Below are positions 9,684-23,300 of a DNA stretch of 64,000 nucleotides, piece after piece; the stretch's first letter is position 1; the number at the start of each line of letters is the position of its first letter. The stretch comes from Azolla caroliniana (Eukaryota > Polypodiophyta). The position numbers and the translations under genes were made by a program. The notes under the pieces were generated by a model. It saw only the letters and a list, made by a program, of their open reading frames with translations. It was not told the origin of the DNA and made no database searches. The stretch spans positions 11,594,001-11,658,000 of the forward strand of contig JBHGNT010000010.1 in assembly GCA_043228905.1 (NCBI GenBank), in the 5' to 3' direction.

Positions 9684-10731
9684 CAATTTGTTGAAGCTTT
9701 AAATATCTTGGTATTGATGTACCCGCCACAAATAAATGGAGTGTATGCTTTGATTCTAGGCTCCAAGCCGGTTGGAAATCGTATTACCTTTTGGAGAACC
9801 AATGCAACCAAAGTGATACTTGTGGATGGGAAGTAAAACTAATGTTGTTCAATGCCCTAGTAACTCAAGCATTGCTTTATGGAGTAGAAGTATAGGGTGG
9901 CACCATCTCTTGTAATGCATGGAATGAGATTGAGAAAATTCAAAAGATGTTTTTAAGGAGGCAAGTAGGAGTTAAATGCACTACCTCTTACCAGGTTATG
10001 TCTTGGAAACAGGTGTTCGACCCATAGAACTATTGGCCCTCCAAAGAGTATATAAATACATTACAAAAGTCAAGAATATGCCGAATCATGGATTACCACA
10101 TCTTGCTTGGAATGTTGGATGTAAGCTACAAAAGAATCATAAAAGCAAGATTCTCTCATCCGGTTCGGTTGTTGACATAAGGAAATGGTTTAGAAGATGG
10201 GGTGTGGATGATCTTTTAGAGCTTTCGGGCAATGCTATGCAATGTGTAATGATTGAGGAAAGGTTGGTGGAATCATTAAGGATGAAGTGGGAAGATGCTA
10301 AGATGACAAAGCTAGAATACTACATTGCAAATGTCAACCCTGAATGTTGGTCTCAATATAAAGCAAGAATGCCTATTGATCGTATCCAACCTTATCTCAT
10401 TACCAATATGAGTAGCAATGCTCGTAGAGCCCTTACACTACTTCACACTCGATCTCACAAGTTAGGTATTGAAGTTGCATAATGGTATCAAAATGTGACA
10501 AACTTGATGACATGCAAAGTATGCAATGAAGGCATGGTAGAGGATGAATGCCACTTGCTCTTCACATGCTTGACATATAGTGCAGTTTGTTCAAGATATG
10601 CTGACATACTAAGAGGGAGTGATAACTTGAGTGCCATACTTAAGACACCACCGAGAAGGTTGAGCTCATATATGTATGCTTTATTCGCACATAGAGACTT
10701 CGTGCTTCAATGTATGAATACCCCTTCTTAG
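9684..10731 (+). pseudogene. LINE ORF2 part 3: RT thumb and C-terminal CCHC-like end
   Basis: This continues the LINE after Copia-1. Frame-shifting readings give YLGIDVPATNKW, LMLFNALVTQALLYGVEV, WNEIEKIQKMFLRRQVGVK and then the frames 9976-10482 and 10495-10731. The end holds CKVCNEGMVEDECHLLFTC, a C-x2-C...H-x4-C arrangement typical of the C-terminal zinc-binding end of many LINE ORF2 proteins. In-frame stops near 9894 and 10482 confirm it is dead. Confidence 0.85.
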
Positions 10732-10809
10732 GAAGGAGACACATATGAAGAACACATGTATACTCTGGTCCCATAGGTCAAAACTGGCCTCTTTATGGAC
10801 GATAAAAAG

Positions 10810-10833
10810 TCTAAGTCTAATTCTAATTCTAAT
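10810..10833 (+). repeat. Hexamer tail of the LINE
   Basis: Four tandem hexamers (TCTAAG, TCTAAT, TCTAAT, TCTAAT) follow the ORF2 3' untranslated part. LINEs of several non-L1 clades end in short tandem repeats in place of poly(A). This is taken as the 3' terminus. Confidence 0.65.
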
Positions 10834-11111
10834 CTATCCTCCATTTCCCTGTCTTATTATGCTTACATTAGAAATAATCTCTAATATCTAGTATATGTAG
10901 TCAATTGCGTATTATGTATTGACGTATTGATACAAATCCGATTCCAAGGAAGGATTCGAGGAGAATGCGGAGATGGATGAATGACACCAAAGCAAATGGG
11001 AAGGAAAGAGGAGGAAGTGGTGTGGGTGTCCATCCAAAAAGCATAATGAGGAGGTTGAAGAAGAAGTGTCCGGGACGAGTGTGAAACCGGCACCCCTCCT
11101 CCTTCTTCTTG

Positions 11112-11142
<31 letters not shown>

Positions 11143-12113
11143 CATACATAGCATAACATAGCATAGCATAACATATGTACATATACATATACATACATAC
11201 ATAGAGCCTCCTCTCCTCTCCTCTCCTCTCCCCTCCCCTACCCTTCCCCTCTCTGCTCTGCTCCCCCTCCCTCCCCCCCTCCCTCCCTCTCAACGCTATA
11301 ACTTTTGTGCTGTTTTCTTTCTTACCGCCCTCCCTCACTACACACAACACACATTACTCTGCACGACACAACCAGCACTTTGCTTCTCTTCTCTTTGATT
11401 AAACCTCCCTATACCTTTCTTTCCTTCTTTCTTTCCTCACACAGCATACAGCATACAGCATACAACATACAGCATACAGAACACTCGTCTTTTAAAGACC
11501 CAGGAAAAGAGAAAAGAGATACCATACCAGGTGGGGATATTGCCCCTTTTCCCTTTACAAAACTCTGTATTTTGTGTGTGTCTGTGTATACATACATATA
11601 TACATGTATGTATGTATGTATGTATGTATGTTTATGTTTATGAATATGCAAGAGGGCATGCCTAATAAATCATAAAGTGTTTTCTTATTCTTGGCGTGGG
11701 TTGTTTACCCTAATTTGCGTGACTTTGATGAAGCTTATTACTAATTTGGGTAGTGAATTTGCGGTTACTTTGGGATGCAACGCATAGTGCACACTTGTTG
11801 CTAGGACACAAGATTGTCGTTCAATGGAAAGGTATAGGTAGAGAAAACTCGTGATACTCATTTGCACGGTGCAGTTGCTGGCAATGTTTGAATAGGTAGA
11901 GAACATGATGTTGATGTTAAAATTATGCACGTTGGAAAATCATTTCAAAGTTGACATGATGCCAAATAATGCATAACATAGATGGAATATCCTACATGAT
12001 ATTGATGTCAATTAATGCACTGATCATCTGAAGCTATAATCTTGTCACTTGACACAATCATCTCTCCTATGTTAAAGATATGACCTCAATTTACCTCGTC
12101 GTTTAATATGTAG
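10834..12113. other. Upstream region of the KH gene with microsatellites
   Basis: There is no coding sequence. It holds (CATA)n at about 11113-11150 and 11170-11201, a C/T-rich tract at about 11205-11293, an AGCATACAGCATACA-type repeat at 11443-11480 and (TGTA)n at 11603-11632. The C/T-rich tract and the following pyrimidine-rich stretch (11280-11440) look like a plant promoter/5' leader. A TAG directly before the start codon (12111-12113) is a plausible acceptor of a 5' UTR intron. Confidence 0.5.
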
Positions 12114-15100
12114 ATGGAGGTCATGCCAGAAAGTACAGTAATGATGGGAACTGTGTCAGAGAGTCAGGATACAGGTGTTTCAGTTCCAGGACAAAAAAGG
12201 GCTCGAGAAGATGAACCAAGTTTAGTTGATGATAAGAAGTGGCCTGGCTGGCCTGGGGACAATGTCTTCAGAATGATAGTACCTACACATAAAGTGGGCA
12301 GCATTATTGGAAGGAAAGGTGAGATAGTGAAGAAAATGTGTGAGGAAACAAGATCCCGGATCAAGATTCTAGATGGTCTCCCGGGTACACCTGAAAGAGT
12401 GGTATGTTTATTTTGAGTACGTTTTAAATTTTTACAAAGTTCTGATTAGGTATATTTGTTGCATATTTGAACATGTGGGTCCATCATATGGATACAGGTG
12501 TTCTGAGTAGACTGCATTCCAGTTATTCCTTGAAATTGGACTAACAAGGACCGGAAATGGGTTTTGTGACATAGACAATAAGCCTTAAATGGATATCAAT
12601 TTAATGTTGGAAAATGAAAAACATTTTGCACAAATGCTGGTTGCATCTATAGTTTGACTATCCATATGATATTGTGAATTTCTCTCTCTTATGATTATTT
12701 TGTCTGACAATTTCACCTACTCTCTTCGACATTCATACCAATAAGCTATCTAACTACATAAGACAAATTGGGGGAATGTAGATTGTCTCATATGGGAATT
12801 CTCACACCCATGCTACTTTCTATTTCATATTCTTCAGGGGGATTACAAAGATATTGAGATACGTTACAGGCATTGTACAGTCAAGGGAAATTTAGGGGGC
12901 CCGCCTTCAGAATTCGAGATATTTAGAGAGACCTCTCTGTTTTCAATGATTAGCTCACATGATCATGGACCAAACCATTAATATCTCATTTAGGTGATTA
13001 AATGGGAGCATCCTCAGTAGTTACAGAAGCACTATTTTAAGTGATAACATACATTCAGTGGATTTGGAAGCTAAAAGTCAAAGATATACAAGACTATCAC
13101 CTGTTCCATTGTAAGATATATAATTACATGGATGCAAAAAGGACATGGATCAACCCCATGACACCACTTGCTTGGTGATGGCTCACTCTAAGGTCCTGTT
13201 TTTACACTTGTCACCTGTCTACTATGCTATATGAAGCCAGAGTTTGAGCGCCACTACGATGAGACACAAGGATGCATCCACTGGCATTCTATAGAGAAGG
13301 ATTTGCAACATTCTCCTAAGCCATGGACTTCTATGATCAGATATCTACTAGAGATCCATAGGGGCTGATCCACTCACATCTTACCTCTTCTTTATTCATT
13401 TTGTACAATGATCTTTCGCATTACTTGTGCCTGTGGTTCTTATATTGTTGTACTTCAATCACAGGAAAGTCACATAGGGAAACAACATAGTTTAGGAGAG
13501 TCACATTGGGAAACAACATAGTTTAGATGCAGTTTCTTTTGATGATGGTGTTATAACATTTTGTTTCATTTCATTTCTGAATTTGTTGTGGTTTCATAAA
13601 TGTACTTTGTCACATTATTTGCTAGCTGACGGTCAACTGATATGGAACTAGGAAACTGCATTGACTTAAAGGAAATTGATTGTTGTGCGCCAAGTTTCTT
13701 ATTCTAAACATTTTCTCCTATAAAATGCGTCATTCCTCACTATTATAGGTTATGGTGTCGGCAAGAGATGAACCTGAGGCGGCAATTTCCCCAGCTATGG
13801 ATGGAATATTGAAAGTTCATCGGCGCATCATTGAAGGTTCAGAAATTGAAGGTGAGGGTGCTATCCAACACCCTCCATTTGCAGTGGTATCATCAAAGCT
13901 TTTGGTAGCAGCGACACAAGCTGGAAACCTCATTGGAAGGCAAGGGGCAACCATTAAGGTTATCCAGGATGCTGCTGGAGCAAATGTACGTGTCTTATCT
14001 GTAGGTAAGAAGTTGATCATACCTAACCTTCTCATATGGTTATCCTTGATATTGTATCTTATCCTGAGTAGTTAAAGAACTTGCAAAACATGTTAGTCAG
14101 TTAATAAGATGTCTAAATTATAATAGAGATTCAAGAGAAGTGGTACATAACATGTCGATGCAGAAACCTTGTCGTTTAGGAGACATCTAAATCATAAGTG
14201 GGATTCAAGTGAAATTATTGAGAGTATAAAATATACTTTGCTATTTTTTGGTAAAAAAAAATTTGATGAAAGAAAGATATTATATAACATAATATACTCT
14301 CGTATATCTCTGAACTTCGGGAATTCAATCAGCAATAGAAATGGGGAAAGTTAGAACATGTGATTCTAATTGGAAACTGATGGTTATGTGCAAGGGTGAT
14401 AATATAGATGGTATGATGATTCTTTATTGTCTAGAAGTTGCAACAATGAACTTTTCTGTTAGGTTTAGTTGAAGAGAGTGACTGGCCCAAATAGATACTA
14501 CTTTAAGAGGGGCAATAGTGCAGAGTTTATTGATTCAAGTGACACAGTGAGCATGTGGACACAATCGTCATGGGTTACTTAGATCCTAAAAACATATTTA
14601 TGTTTTCTCTGGTGATTCCCATAGTCTTTTGTGGGTTTTTGATTATGAGGAATCATGCAGAGGTGGATTATTGTAGCGTTGATTTTTTGTATGGTTTCAT
14701 TTCATGATACGATGGAAACATGTAAAATATTGGGCAGCATTTTGATAGATTGCTCATGAAGACCATCCTACAAAATATGATACTTTGATGAACTTTGTCC
14801 TTAACCTAACCATCGCAAAAGCATGAAGGAGTATAACCATCTATCACCATTAGAAATATACAAGAACCTTTTTCAGTTTTCTTTCCTAACCCACTTCTTC
14901 TCCTTGAGAATGATTCATTTCATTTGCACGAATTATTGCTCAAGAACTCTGTATCTTGAGAGACAGCAGAACTTTACATCGTTATTATTTCGTCCCTTGA
15001 TAAGGTCCAATGTTTATTGCAAACAATAAAAATAATATGTATTATCGGCTCTTATACATATTTATATTTATACAAGGGCCAATGACATAATATCATTTTT

Positions 15101-17014
15101 AGAAACATACATATATTTATATAAGGGCCGATGACATATATGTACAGATAGATAGATGTATGTATATATCAAATTATATATTATATTAATAATATTTATG
15201 AAACTATTTTATATTTTTTGAAATCAAGTGAAAGTTATTTGTTGGCTTGCCAATAACGTCACAAATATGTGGTTGCAACAAGAGTTTGCATTTCAGAATA
15301 TCACATTTCTCTGTCAACTTTCCAAATGTTACGAGATATAGCCCGTTCTCCCAATTGTTTAGAGTCATTTGCAAGACATATTCATGATCTATAATTATTT
15401 TGGTATTATCTTAATTCAAAAATGAAACTTTTTGAGTTTCCTCGCATCAGATAAAATCTCTATCTCAAAATTTCAGGATTTAGACTGTGTTGTAAGATTT
15501 CTAAAAATGAGGAGCTATATATTAATTATGTGGTTAAGGGATTATGCCCCTTTTTATATTTGAAATTGATAGCAAATGCTAAAACAAGATCAGAAAAGTT
15601 TTCTTGTCTGTGCTGGCACTTGCCACTTTTTATTAGAAACTTTTGAAATGTATTTTTGATGGTGTTGCAGAGGAGGTTCCCTCATATGCTCTTCCAGATG
15701 ACAGAGTTGTAGAAATTCAAGGGGAAGTAGGGAAGGTATTGAAAGCGATGGAAATGGTGGTGTCCCACCTACGGAAGTTCCTAGTCGACCGTTCAATCTT
15801 ACCAATGTTTGAGATCAATGTAAGTAGAAGTTCGAGTTCTTGTAACCACATGGAAGAATATGAAGGTCTATTAATGCAATAACGATCCGTGGCCTTAAAA
15901 AAACCAATGCCTTTATATATATATATATATGTAGAAATCAGTTCAGGCGCAAAGTCATCAGCAAGCAGCGCCGCAAGGATCGTGGGGTCCTAGCTCAGCC
16001 ACTACTTACCCGAGTACAACTAGTGTCGGGGCTAACTACAATGCATCATCGTTTCAACATGATAGTTACTATCAATCATCGGAAGCTTTTGAACCCCCGG
16101 TGCATCATGGTCTTTCGATATATGGCAGAGACCCAGGCGTTGGGGCTATGAGTTCACAGGTTGCAATGCCACCCCCTGTCCCGATAATCACGCAGGTTTG
16201 GTTCTAATTCTCATAACAACATCATGGAATTTGGGATTTTGTGTCTGCTGTAGAGCAATAATTGTAGAAAATAAAGATTTTAGCATCATCAAAGAGGTGT
16301 TTGTGTGTGTCTCTTTCTTTCTCGTAGAATGATCTTGTTGGTTGTGCTGATTTTTCATGATTGGTATTGTTTTTACAGGTGACACAAAAAATGCAGATAC
16401 CATTATCCTATGCCGATTCCATAATTGGAACAGCTGGTGCTAATATTAGCTATATGCGTCGAACTAGTGGAGCGACCATTACGATCCAAGAAACTAGGGG
16501 AGTCCATGGTGAGATGACCGTTGAGATTCATGGGACTGCTACACAAGTGCAAACAGCCCAACAGTTAATCCAGGTAAATATTTTAGTTGAGTTGCTTTAT
16601 TCTCAACAGCTTTTTGTGTATCATGTATTATATATATATGCATACATATGTTTGTGTGTGTGTATATATACATATACAGATATATATCTATATATGTAAA
16701 TTTATATGCACATCTTGGGTATTATATCAGAAATGTTTTTCTTTCATTGCATACATGTCAATGGTACAAGAATTCTCTGTAATGTATGTATGTACATCGT
16801 TTTAACAATCAATCAATCTAGTAACGGTGCTCAAAGAAGAATTGGAACTGTTAAAATTGATTTGCAGAGTTCGATGTCTGGACCAGTTCCATCGTACACC
16901 CCCATTGAACCTTCTTATGGTTCTTACAATTCACAAAGTATGTATCCATCAGGAACAGGTGGCACGATATCCTCTGGCTATGGATCGTCCTATTCTGGTT
17001 CTTATGGCTATTAA
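12114..17014 (+). CDS. KH-domain RNA-binding protein (PEPPER/FLK-like)
   Basis: Six coding exons: 12114-12401, 13749-14004, 15671-15819, 15935-16195, 16379-16573 and 16868-17014. They sum to 1296 nt and encode 431 residues, with GT-AG at every junction. There are three KH domains with GxxG loops: GRKG (66-69), GRQG (159-162) and GTAG (335-338). The N-terminus is acidic and Lys/Arg-flanked ([10 protein letters not shown]). A linker rich in Ser, Tyr and Gln lies between KH2 and KH3, and the last 45 residues are Ser/Tyr/Gly-rich. Domain spacing and motifs such as EEPEAxxSPAMD, HLRKFLVD and KMQIPxSYAxxIIG match Arabidopsis PEPPER and FLOWERING LOCUS K, nuclear proteins that act in flowering and carpel development through RNA processing. 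Orthology to one or the other is not decided. The first Met at 12114 directly follows a probable splice acceptor. Confidence 0.93.
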
Positions 17015-20000
17015 TTTTTTAGTTACTTTACTACACATGAACAAGATGATTTAACCATGTCAATATTTAGAGAGAGTGGAATCTTTTCCTTCGGGTAATT
17101 AACATGATCCACGTCACCTGAACAAAAGAAAATACATGTCATTTGGTAATGGTACATGTGGTGGTATCTTCCATGGATTTATTGTGGAGCTTAGATGTGG
17201 TTTGTGCATGTAGTGTCAAGCAAACCTGCTATTTTGTAATGTGTGGAAACTTTGAACTATTTTGTAATGTGAAGGGTTTGGGCTTCACGATTCGAGAAAT
17301 TGTGTGTCGATCTCTTCGATAATAGGGAGGAGAATGTGTATCATGATGCTATTATATGTAAACTGGATACCATGATATAAGTTACGAATGAAAGAAAATC
17401 TGCAAAATTTTCAGTCTGAAACCTTGTTATGGAAAATTGGTTAAGACATTAAATTGCAAACATAGTCTTTCCCTCTCAAGAGGTAAACGAATTTGATCCA
17501 CGTCAATGTAAAAAAGATTTCTCACTTCGTCTTATCAGATTTATGATGAGATACAATTGCATCAGTGTACCAAGTTTAGCTTTTGCTGCAATTGTTATAG
17601 ATTACTCTTAACGTGTGACCAATGGTTTTTCAATCAAGTAGTTTATAATCCATGACAATTAAACTCCTTTTGAAAATATATATTCTATTTCAATTTACCT
17701 TATCCTTCATGAAATGAAAGGGTTTTTTGTGTGTACAACATAAATAATAATGAAAGGAATATAGAAACAATTAGTGCTACTAGGTACAATTGGGGTGGAG
17801 TCCAAAGGACATCATTGCGGGGGAAGGGGGGTCATATTTCAGGTGATATAGAAGTGGAAAGATTCAATGTGGAAGCGAAAGAAACAAAATGGAAGTAGGT
17901 GTTAAACTAATTACTTGTGTAGGCTTTTCATTAAACCCTAAACCCTAATTACTTGTGTGGAAGCACACGTGGAGTACCCCTAAGCTGTATGACAGTCATT
18001 GCATATAGAGAAAAAGGTTACAAATTCGACCAAAGGCAGTTTGGTTTGGGTAGGGCAATGACAACAACCTCGAAACCCTTCAACATGGCGTTGCATGTGC
18101 CCCATTCCCCTGCAAGCTCTATCACGAAGTATGTGAAAGATTCATTCAAGGAAACATATACATACATATGTAAAAATCAACATTGTCAAGGCAAGGGTCG
18201 CTTCACTTGACACACACTCAAATAACCTATCTATAAATACATTATAAATACATAACATGCATACATCCTCTATATATCTATCTATCTATCTTATCTATCT
18301 TATGTGTGCTTGCAAACCTTTGTACACACACACACACACACATATGTACATACATACATATAAAGATTCTCTTTGCAAAACCCTCACGGTTCACAATCAC
18401 CCTATCCTGCAGGGTAAGCAGAACTCAACTGTTTTTACTTTTATATTTTCAATCATTTATATTTACACTCAAACACATCTGTCTGTCTGTCTGTCTCTCC
18501 CCCTCTGTCTGTGTGCTGAATTTCTGCTCTGTTTCTTCATTTTTCTCGTTGTTAAAAAAACGTTTCTCTGTTTTGGAAAAAGGATCCGAACAATGTACGC
18601 TTCTTTCTTTCCCTTCTTTAATCCATCATAGTTTCTTTCACGCTGAATCCCCGAAAGAGAAAAGTATGTCTGAAATCGGAATTGTAAATTTCTCTGCAAC
18701 TTTTTTTCCCAAAATCTTGTTTTGTTCTTCAAAAAACAATCTTGAAGCGACCATGCATGTTTTAATAGAGTCTTGATTGTTATTATTTCAATTACTTAAA
18801 ATTGAAGAAACCTTCAAAATAGGTAATGGAATAGATGTTTTATCGACCACAAGGATGCCAATTTCGACCATTGGGACCAAATGAGCGTGTCATCTTGTAT
18901 GTGACTACTTCCTCAGAAGGAGGGTTACCATTCTGTTGTAAAACCTATATGTGAAAGTATGATGAAGAGAAAAAGAGTTATGAGATCCTATACCTCAGAT
19001 CATGATAACATGTGCTCCTTAATGTATTTGTTTTGCATTGCCTTTTTGTGTCTTCTCTTCAATCTTTTGGGTTGTACTAAGCGATCCTACAACACCATTT
19101 TTCTGTGGAGAAAAAACCGTAGATTTGGGGATAGTGCAATGATCTTGAAGTAAGTTCAATTAGTTGAACCTTTGAAGTTAACATCGCCCAGGATAAAAGG
19201 GTATGGATCCTCTGTTGCGGTACTACTTTCACTAAGAAGTCCTTTGCTGCGTTTTTCAATCCTCAGGATTGGTGAGTGTTTGTTTGTCAAATACTGCAAT
19301 TAACTCATGCAACACAACTTCAATTTGTAGAAAGGTATTTGAAACATATGAAACTCCTATCTTCAACTAGGAATTGAAGCAGGAAATTCCCATATAGATA
19401 ACACTTAGGATGTGGTTGCACTTGCTTGGAACTGGGACTCTGCTTTTCCAAACAGCAGATTGTCTCTTTTACCGAATCTAAGAATCCTATTTATATAGGG
19501 ACTTGATAAAAGGATATGGAAATGGGAACTTGGCAAAAGGATATGGGAATGTCAGGCGTAAGAATGTAGAAAAACGACTAGTGTTATAATCTATTCTGAT
19601 TGGGGTAAAGAAGTCTTGGAATTGCGGCATTGGAGTTCCCAATAGCTATGTGGTTCCTGGTTCTTTCCATGAAAACCCAAAAATTTGATTCCTATGAATG
19701 AAGAGGTTGAGAAAAAGGATACGGAATCCTCAGTATCATGATGTAGAGATCATGTTATCTTTTCATAGAAGTATCCACCACATTAGGCATGAGTTATATG
19801 ATGCACAAAGTACCCATATTTATTCTTTAGGAATCGAAAACATCATCTTTATTCTTAACTAGTTCTAGAATAATGAGTAGATTGCTAAAGCTTTTGCTTA
19901 ATTTGTTTCTTCTTGATTTCTTGCTTTGCCGTCATGTTGTTCATTCCATTGAAGGGCGTTGGGCATCAGCCAAATGGCTCAGAGGTTAAAGTAGTTTGAA

Positions 20001-20344
20001 TGTGATTTTTAATACAGCAAAGGTGAATAGAATAAATGGATCAGAAAACGTTTATAATGCTTTCTGCATGTGTTGTTCGTATACTTGTTTTGATGTCAAG
20101 CATTCTTATTATCATTTATATATATAGCATAGTTTATACTGGGGATTAGGATTCCTATATTGTCTAGATACTGCGTAAGTTATGCTGAAAAGTAGCTTTG
20201 TTAACTATTGGAATAAGTGAAGATTTTCTTTCAACGGAAGCAGGCAGGCTGTTATGTGGCGTTCATTTTTTTGGTTTCATTGCAGATCAATATTCAGTGG
20301 TAGAATTTGTTTGTACAGAGTGCATATTTAGATAAGAAGATACC
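17015..20344. other. KH gene 3' UTR and intergenic DNA
   Basis: The first few hundred bases are probably the KH gene 3' UTR. A telo-box-like AAACCCTAAACCCTAA lies at about 17935-17948. Microsatellites include TCTATCTA at about 18270-18300, (CA)n at 18326-18342, CATACATA at 18350-18361 and (TCTG)n at about 18480-18494. A pyrimidine-rich stretch at 18400-18620 could be the leader of the next gene. TTTCATTGCAG ending at 20285 looks like a 5' UTR intron acceptor for it. No coding gene is seen. Confidence 0.5.
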
Positions 20345-23300
20345 ATGCAGACTAATTCCGATTACTTCTCCCCACCTCCAGTTGAGGGGATATCTGGTGG
20401 TGGAACTGGTTATGGATGGATTGATGCTAGCCCAAAGATAACAGATGGAGAAAACAAACAATCAACTTCAGATTTTGTTAGTGTATGGACGATGCCAACT
20501 ACGGCAAATGTGGGCCATCAAGAGCAACCACGATTGCTTGAAAATGTAAGTATCCACTGTCTCTCATTACTTAAAGTGACAAACTTTCAAATAGCTTTTA
20601 GTTTTTCTTTATTTATCAGAGGACCCTAAAGTTTGTCAGCGTCAGCCCCCTCTTGAGCAATTATATGTGCTATTTTTTGAGCAACTATATGGTCATAATT
20701 GTCCCAACTCTATGTGCTATTACACCAATTATATAGTCTGCATCTTTTTCTTGCTTTTGCGGGTTGATCAGGGGTATTGTTGAAATAATGAAAACTTAGG
20801 GGCACATGAGGAAATAAAGAAATTAAAGATATTTAACAGTTTCCATAAATTAACTCTGGAAATTCTTGAAATTTAAGGAGTTTCCCTCTCATGTATCTAG
20901 ATCATGATGCTTGCCGCCAGAAATGAGAAGGAAAGCACACAACTTGCCCTAAGGCCCAAGGTAACATGGGTAGGTAGTGGAGTTTCTGGATATGTTCATG
21001 TGAGGTGCAGCGACCTTTGCTCTGAATTGCAAGATATGTAAGATTTCTGTTGGTTCTTGAACAATATAAATGTTTTATGATTATATTCTTGAACGAATGT
21101 TTTTTGCAAAGGGTTCATTTATAATCTTGGGGGTCTTTTTTACAGACTGGAAGTTGGGAAATTTGTCACTATACGCCGTGTTGTGCCGATTCTTGGTGTA
21201 CCTGATGCATTGGTTCCTTTAGATTCAAGAGGTGCTAAAGTAGCATTACATCCTGGGTATGTTGGACTACCTTCTTTGTGCACGTTCCATTTGAAGCATG
21301 TATGTACATGTAATGTCATTCATATTTCTATGTTGTACATAAGTAAATTATTTCATTAACTCTCGTTACTTGGGAGCAAAAATGTTTCCCCTCTTCTGTA
21401 AACAGAGATGTAATTCATTTGTTTTGTAGATGGATGTATATAATTTCATCGCCCTGCCATTTGGAAGCAAATGTTATTCCCTTTTCCATAATCTGAGGGA
21501 TTGCTTGTATCATTTGAAGCTTCAACATTCAGGACATGTTAATTTCCTTTCCTATAACAAGCAACAAAGGAGGTAGATCTAGGAGTGAAAAAGTTCTTTT
21601 CTTCCCTTTCATAAGAAGAGAGGTCCTATGCTATTTTAGCAATGATAGTTTATCTCGCAAAAAACATGTGGTAGTAGTGCCTCTTGTTGGTTATAATATA
21701 AAACAAAACTTATATGGTTATATATAGGGTAACGTTATACACATCCATTCATATTCATAGTCATTATTGTGAAGGAGTAAGGCTCACCCTTTTTGGTGCG
21801 ATGTTGTGCCAGAAATGATAAGCTATCTCTCATGAAAAACAGGTGATAGTAGTGTCTGGCTTTGGTTTCGATATAAGATAAAACTCTTGTTACTACAAGG
21901 TTGCATTATGTACATCCATTCATAGTTGTGTTTGTACTTTTTAACTTCCTCATGGACCAGTTTTGGTATCATTTTATGTCCTTTCCATCTCAAGTTTAAG
22001 TCATTTTTAATTGACTGTCTTTGTTATATTGCTTTTGTCAACTGCCTCATGTTCAGGGAAGCTCTAAGTCCGAGATCACTTTCTCGAATCTCATTTTTGT
22101 CAATATCTTAAACATATATTCTTGAGGTTGTAAGGATGCCTAAAATTCCCTTCTTAAAAGTGTGAGATCGAAATGACAATACTCCTTTCTTTTTCTTTTA
22201 TTGTATGTATGCTTTATTGCCCTCTTTTTTTAGGTTTATATTCATTCTCTTATGCGGTTTGAGAAAGAATGTTTCCAGCTTATGGTCTGGTTCTGGTTCA
22301 CGGTAAGTCATAGAAAAGGAAACTCTCAAATTTTTTGTTGTTTCTGTGACTGCACAGGGAGACAACAGCTTTATGGATTTCTGTCTATGTTCCCCCGTCA
22401 CAACCATCTGGAGTGTACACTGGCGAAATCAGCATCTCTGCTTTGAAGACTGATCCTAAGTAATACTCTAGCTTGCAATTATCTTCTTGAGGTTAGTTTC
22501 ATGCATTAGGAGTTTTGTGCTTCTCAAGCATGTACCAGCTTGAAATTTAGTGCAGATTGACATTTGTAATTATCACCATATCCGATATTGCAGTTATATG
22601 CAGCGTTATGCTATTAAAAATGATCAAGAAGACATGAAGCTGGCAGTGCGGAACCTGCTCAGTGAAATGAATTATCTTGAGAGCAAGCCTACAACAGAAC
22701 ATGTAATAACTCGTGATAATTTACTATTGCAGTATTGCAGTGTCTGTTTGTTAACAATCATACACAATTTGTAAACCATTTTGTGTGACAATTCTTATAG
22801 GCAGCAGGAGTTCTAGCATTAAGGCAGAGATTAAAGCAGCTGCAAGAACTCCCTCTCTTATCAGGGGAACTGAAAATGGATATCGATGAAGATAATGACC
22901 CTTACCTTTCTGTTAGAGTGAAGCTGATGGTAACAGTTTGGGATTTCATCTTGCCAATAACACCCTCTTTACCAGCTGTTTTTGGTGTATCCTTTCTTTT
23001 CTGTTTTTAGTGACTGGAATTATTTTTAGTTTTCATTCTTAACATTTAATCAGCTGTCTGAGACTGTCATTGAAGATCGTTTTCAGTTGGAACATGGAAG
23101 TAGTGGTTGGTACGATGCTTTGGATAAGCATTTTCAATGGCTTCTGAACTATAGGATTAGTCCTTACTTTTGCAGATGGGGAGATAACATGCGAGTCTTG
23201 ACTTATACTTGTCCATGGCCAGGTACTGTTCTATAGTTACTATTGACAATATGGTCTTTTGTTCCAGTCATATTCTCACCTGGTCATGGATGCTACTTTA

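Larger units (their letters stand above)
1013..10833 (+). mobile_element. Non-LTR retrotransposon (LINE), split by Copia-1
   Basis: A degenerate LINE lies on both sides of Copia-1 (3999-9678). In order it has a coiled-coil ORF1, an apurinic-type endonuclease, a reverse transcriptase and a C-terminal CCHC-like motif. The 3' end is marked by four tandem hexamers, TCTAAG then three TCTAAT (10810-10833), and not by poly(A). Several stops and frameshifts make it inactive. The 5' end is placed where copia homology stops and is uncertain. No target-site duplication was found. The clade is not resolved: the hexamer tail and the C-terminal motif do not look like the common plant L1 type. Confidence 0.8.

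Noticed and set aside
10901-11650. Open frames of 70-149 codons on both strands around the microsatellites
   Set aside because: They are translations of (CATA)n, (CT)n and similar repeats (runs such as MYVCMYVCMYV) with no domain and no splice logic.
17935-17950. AAACCCTAAACCCTAA as telomere DNA
   Set aside because: Only two units occur; this is a common promoter telo-box or interstitial motif.
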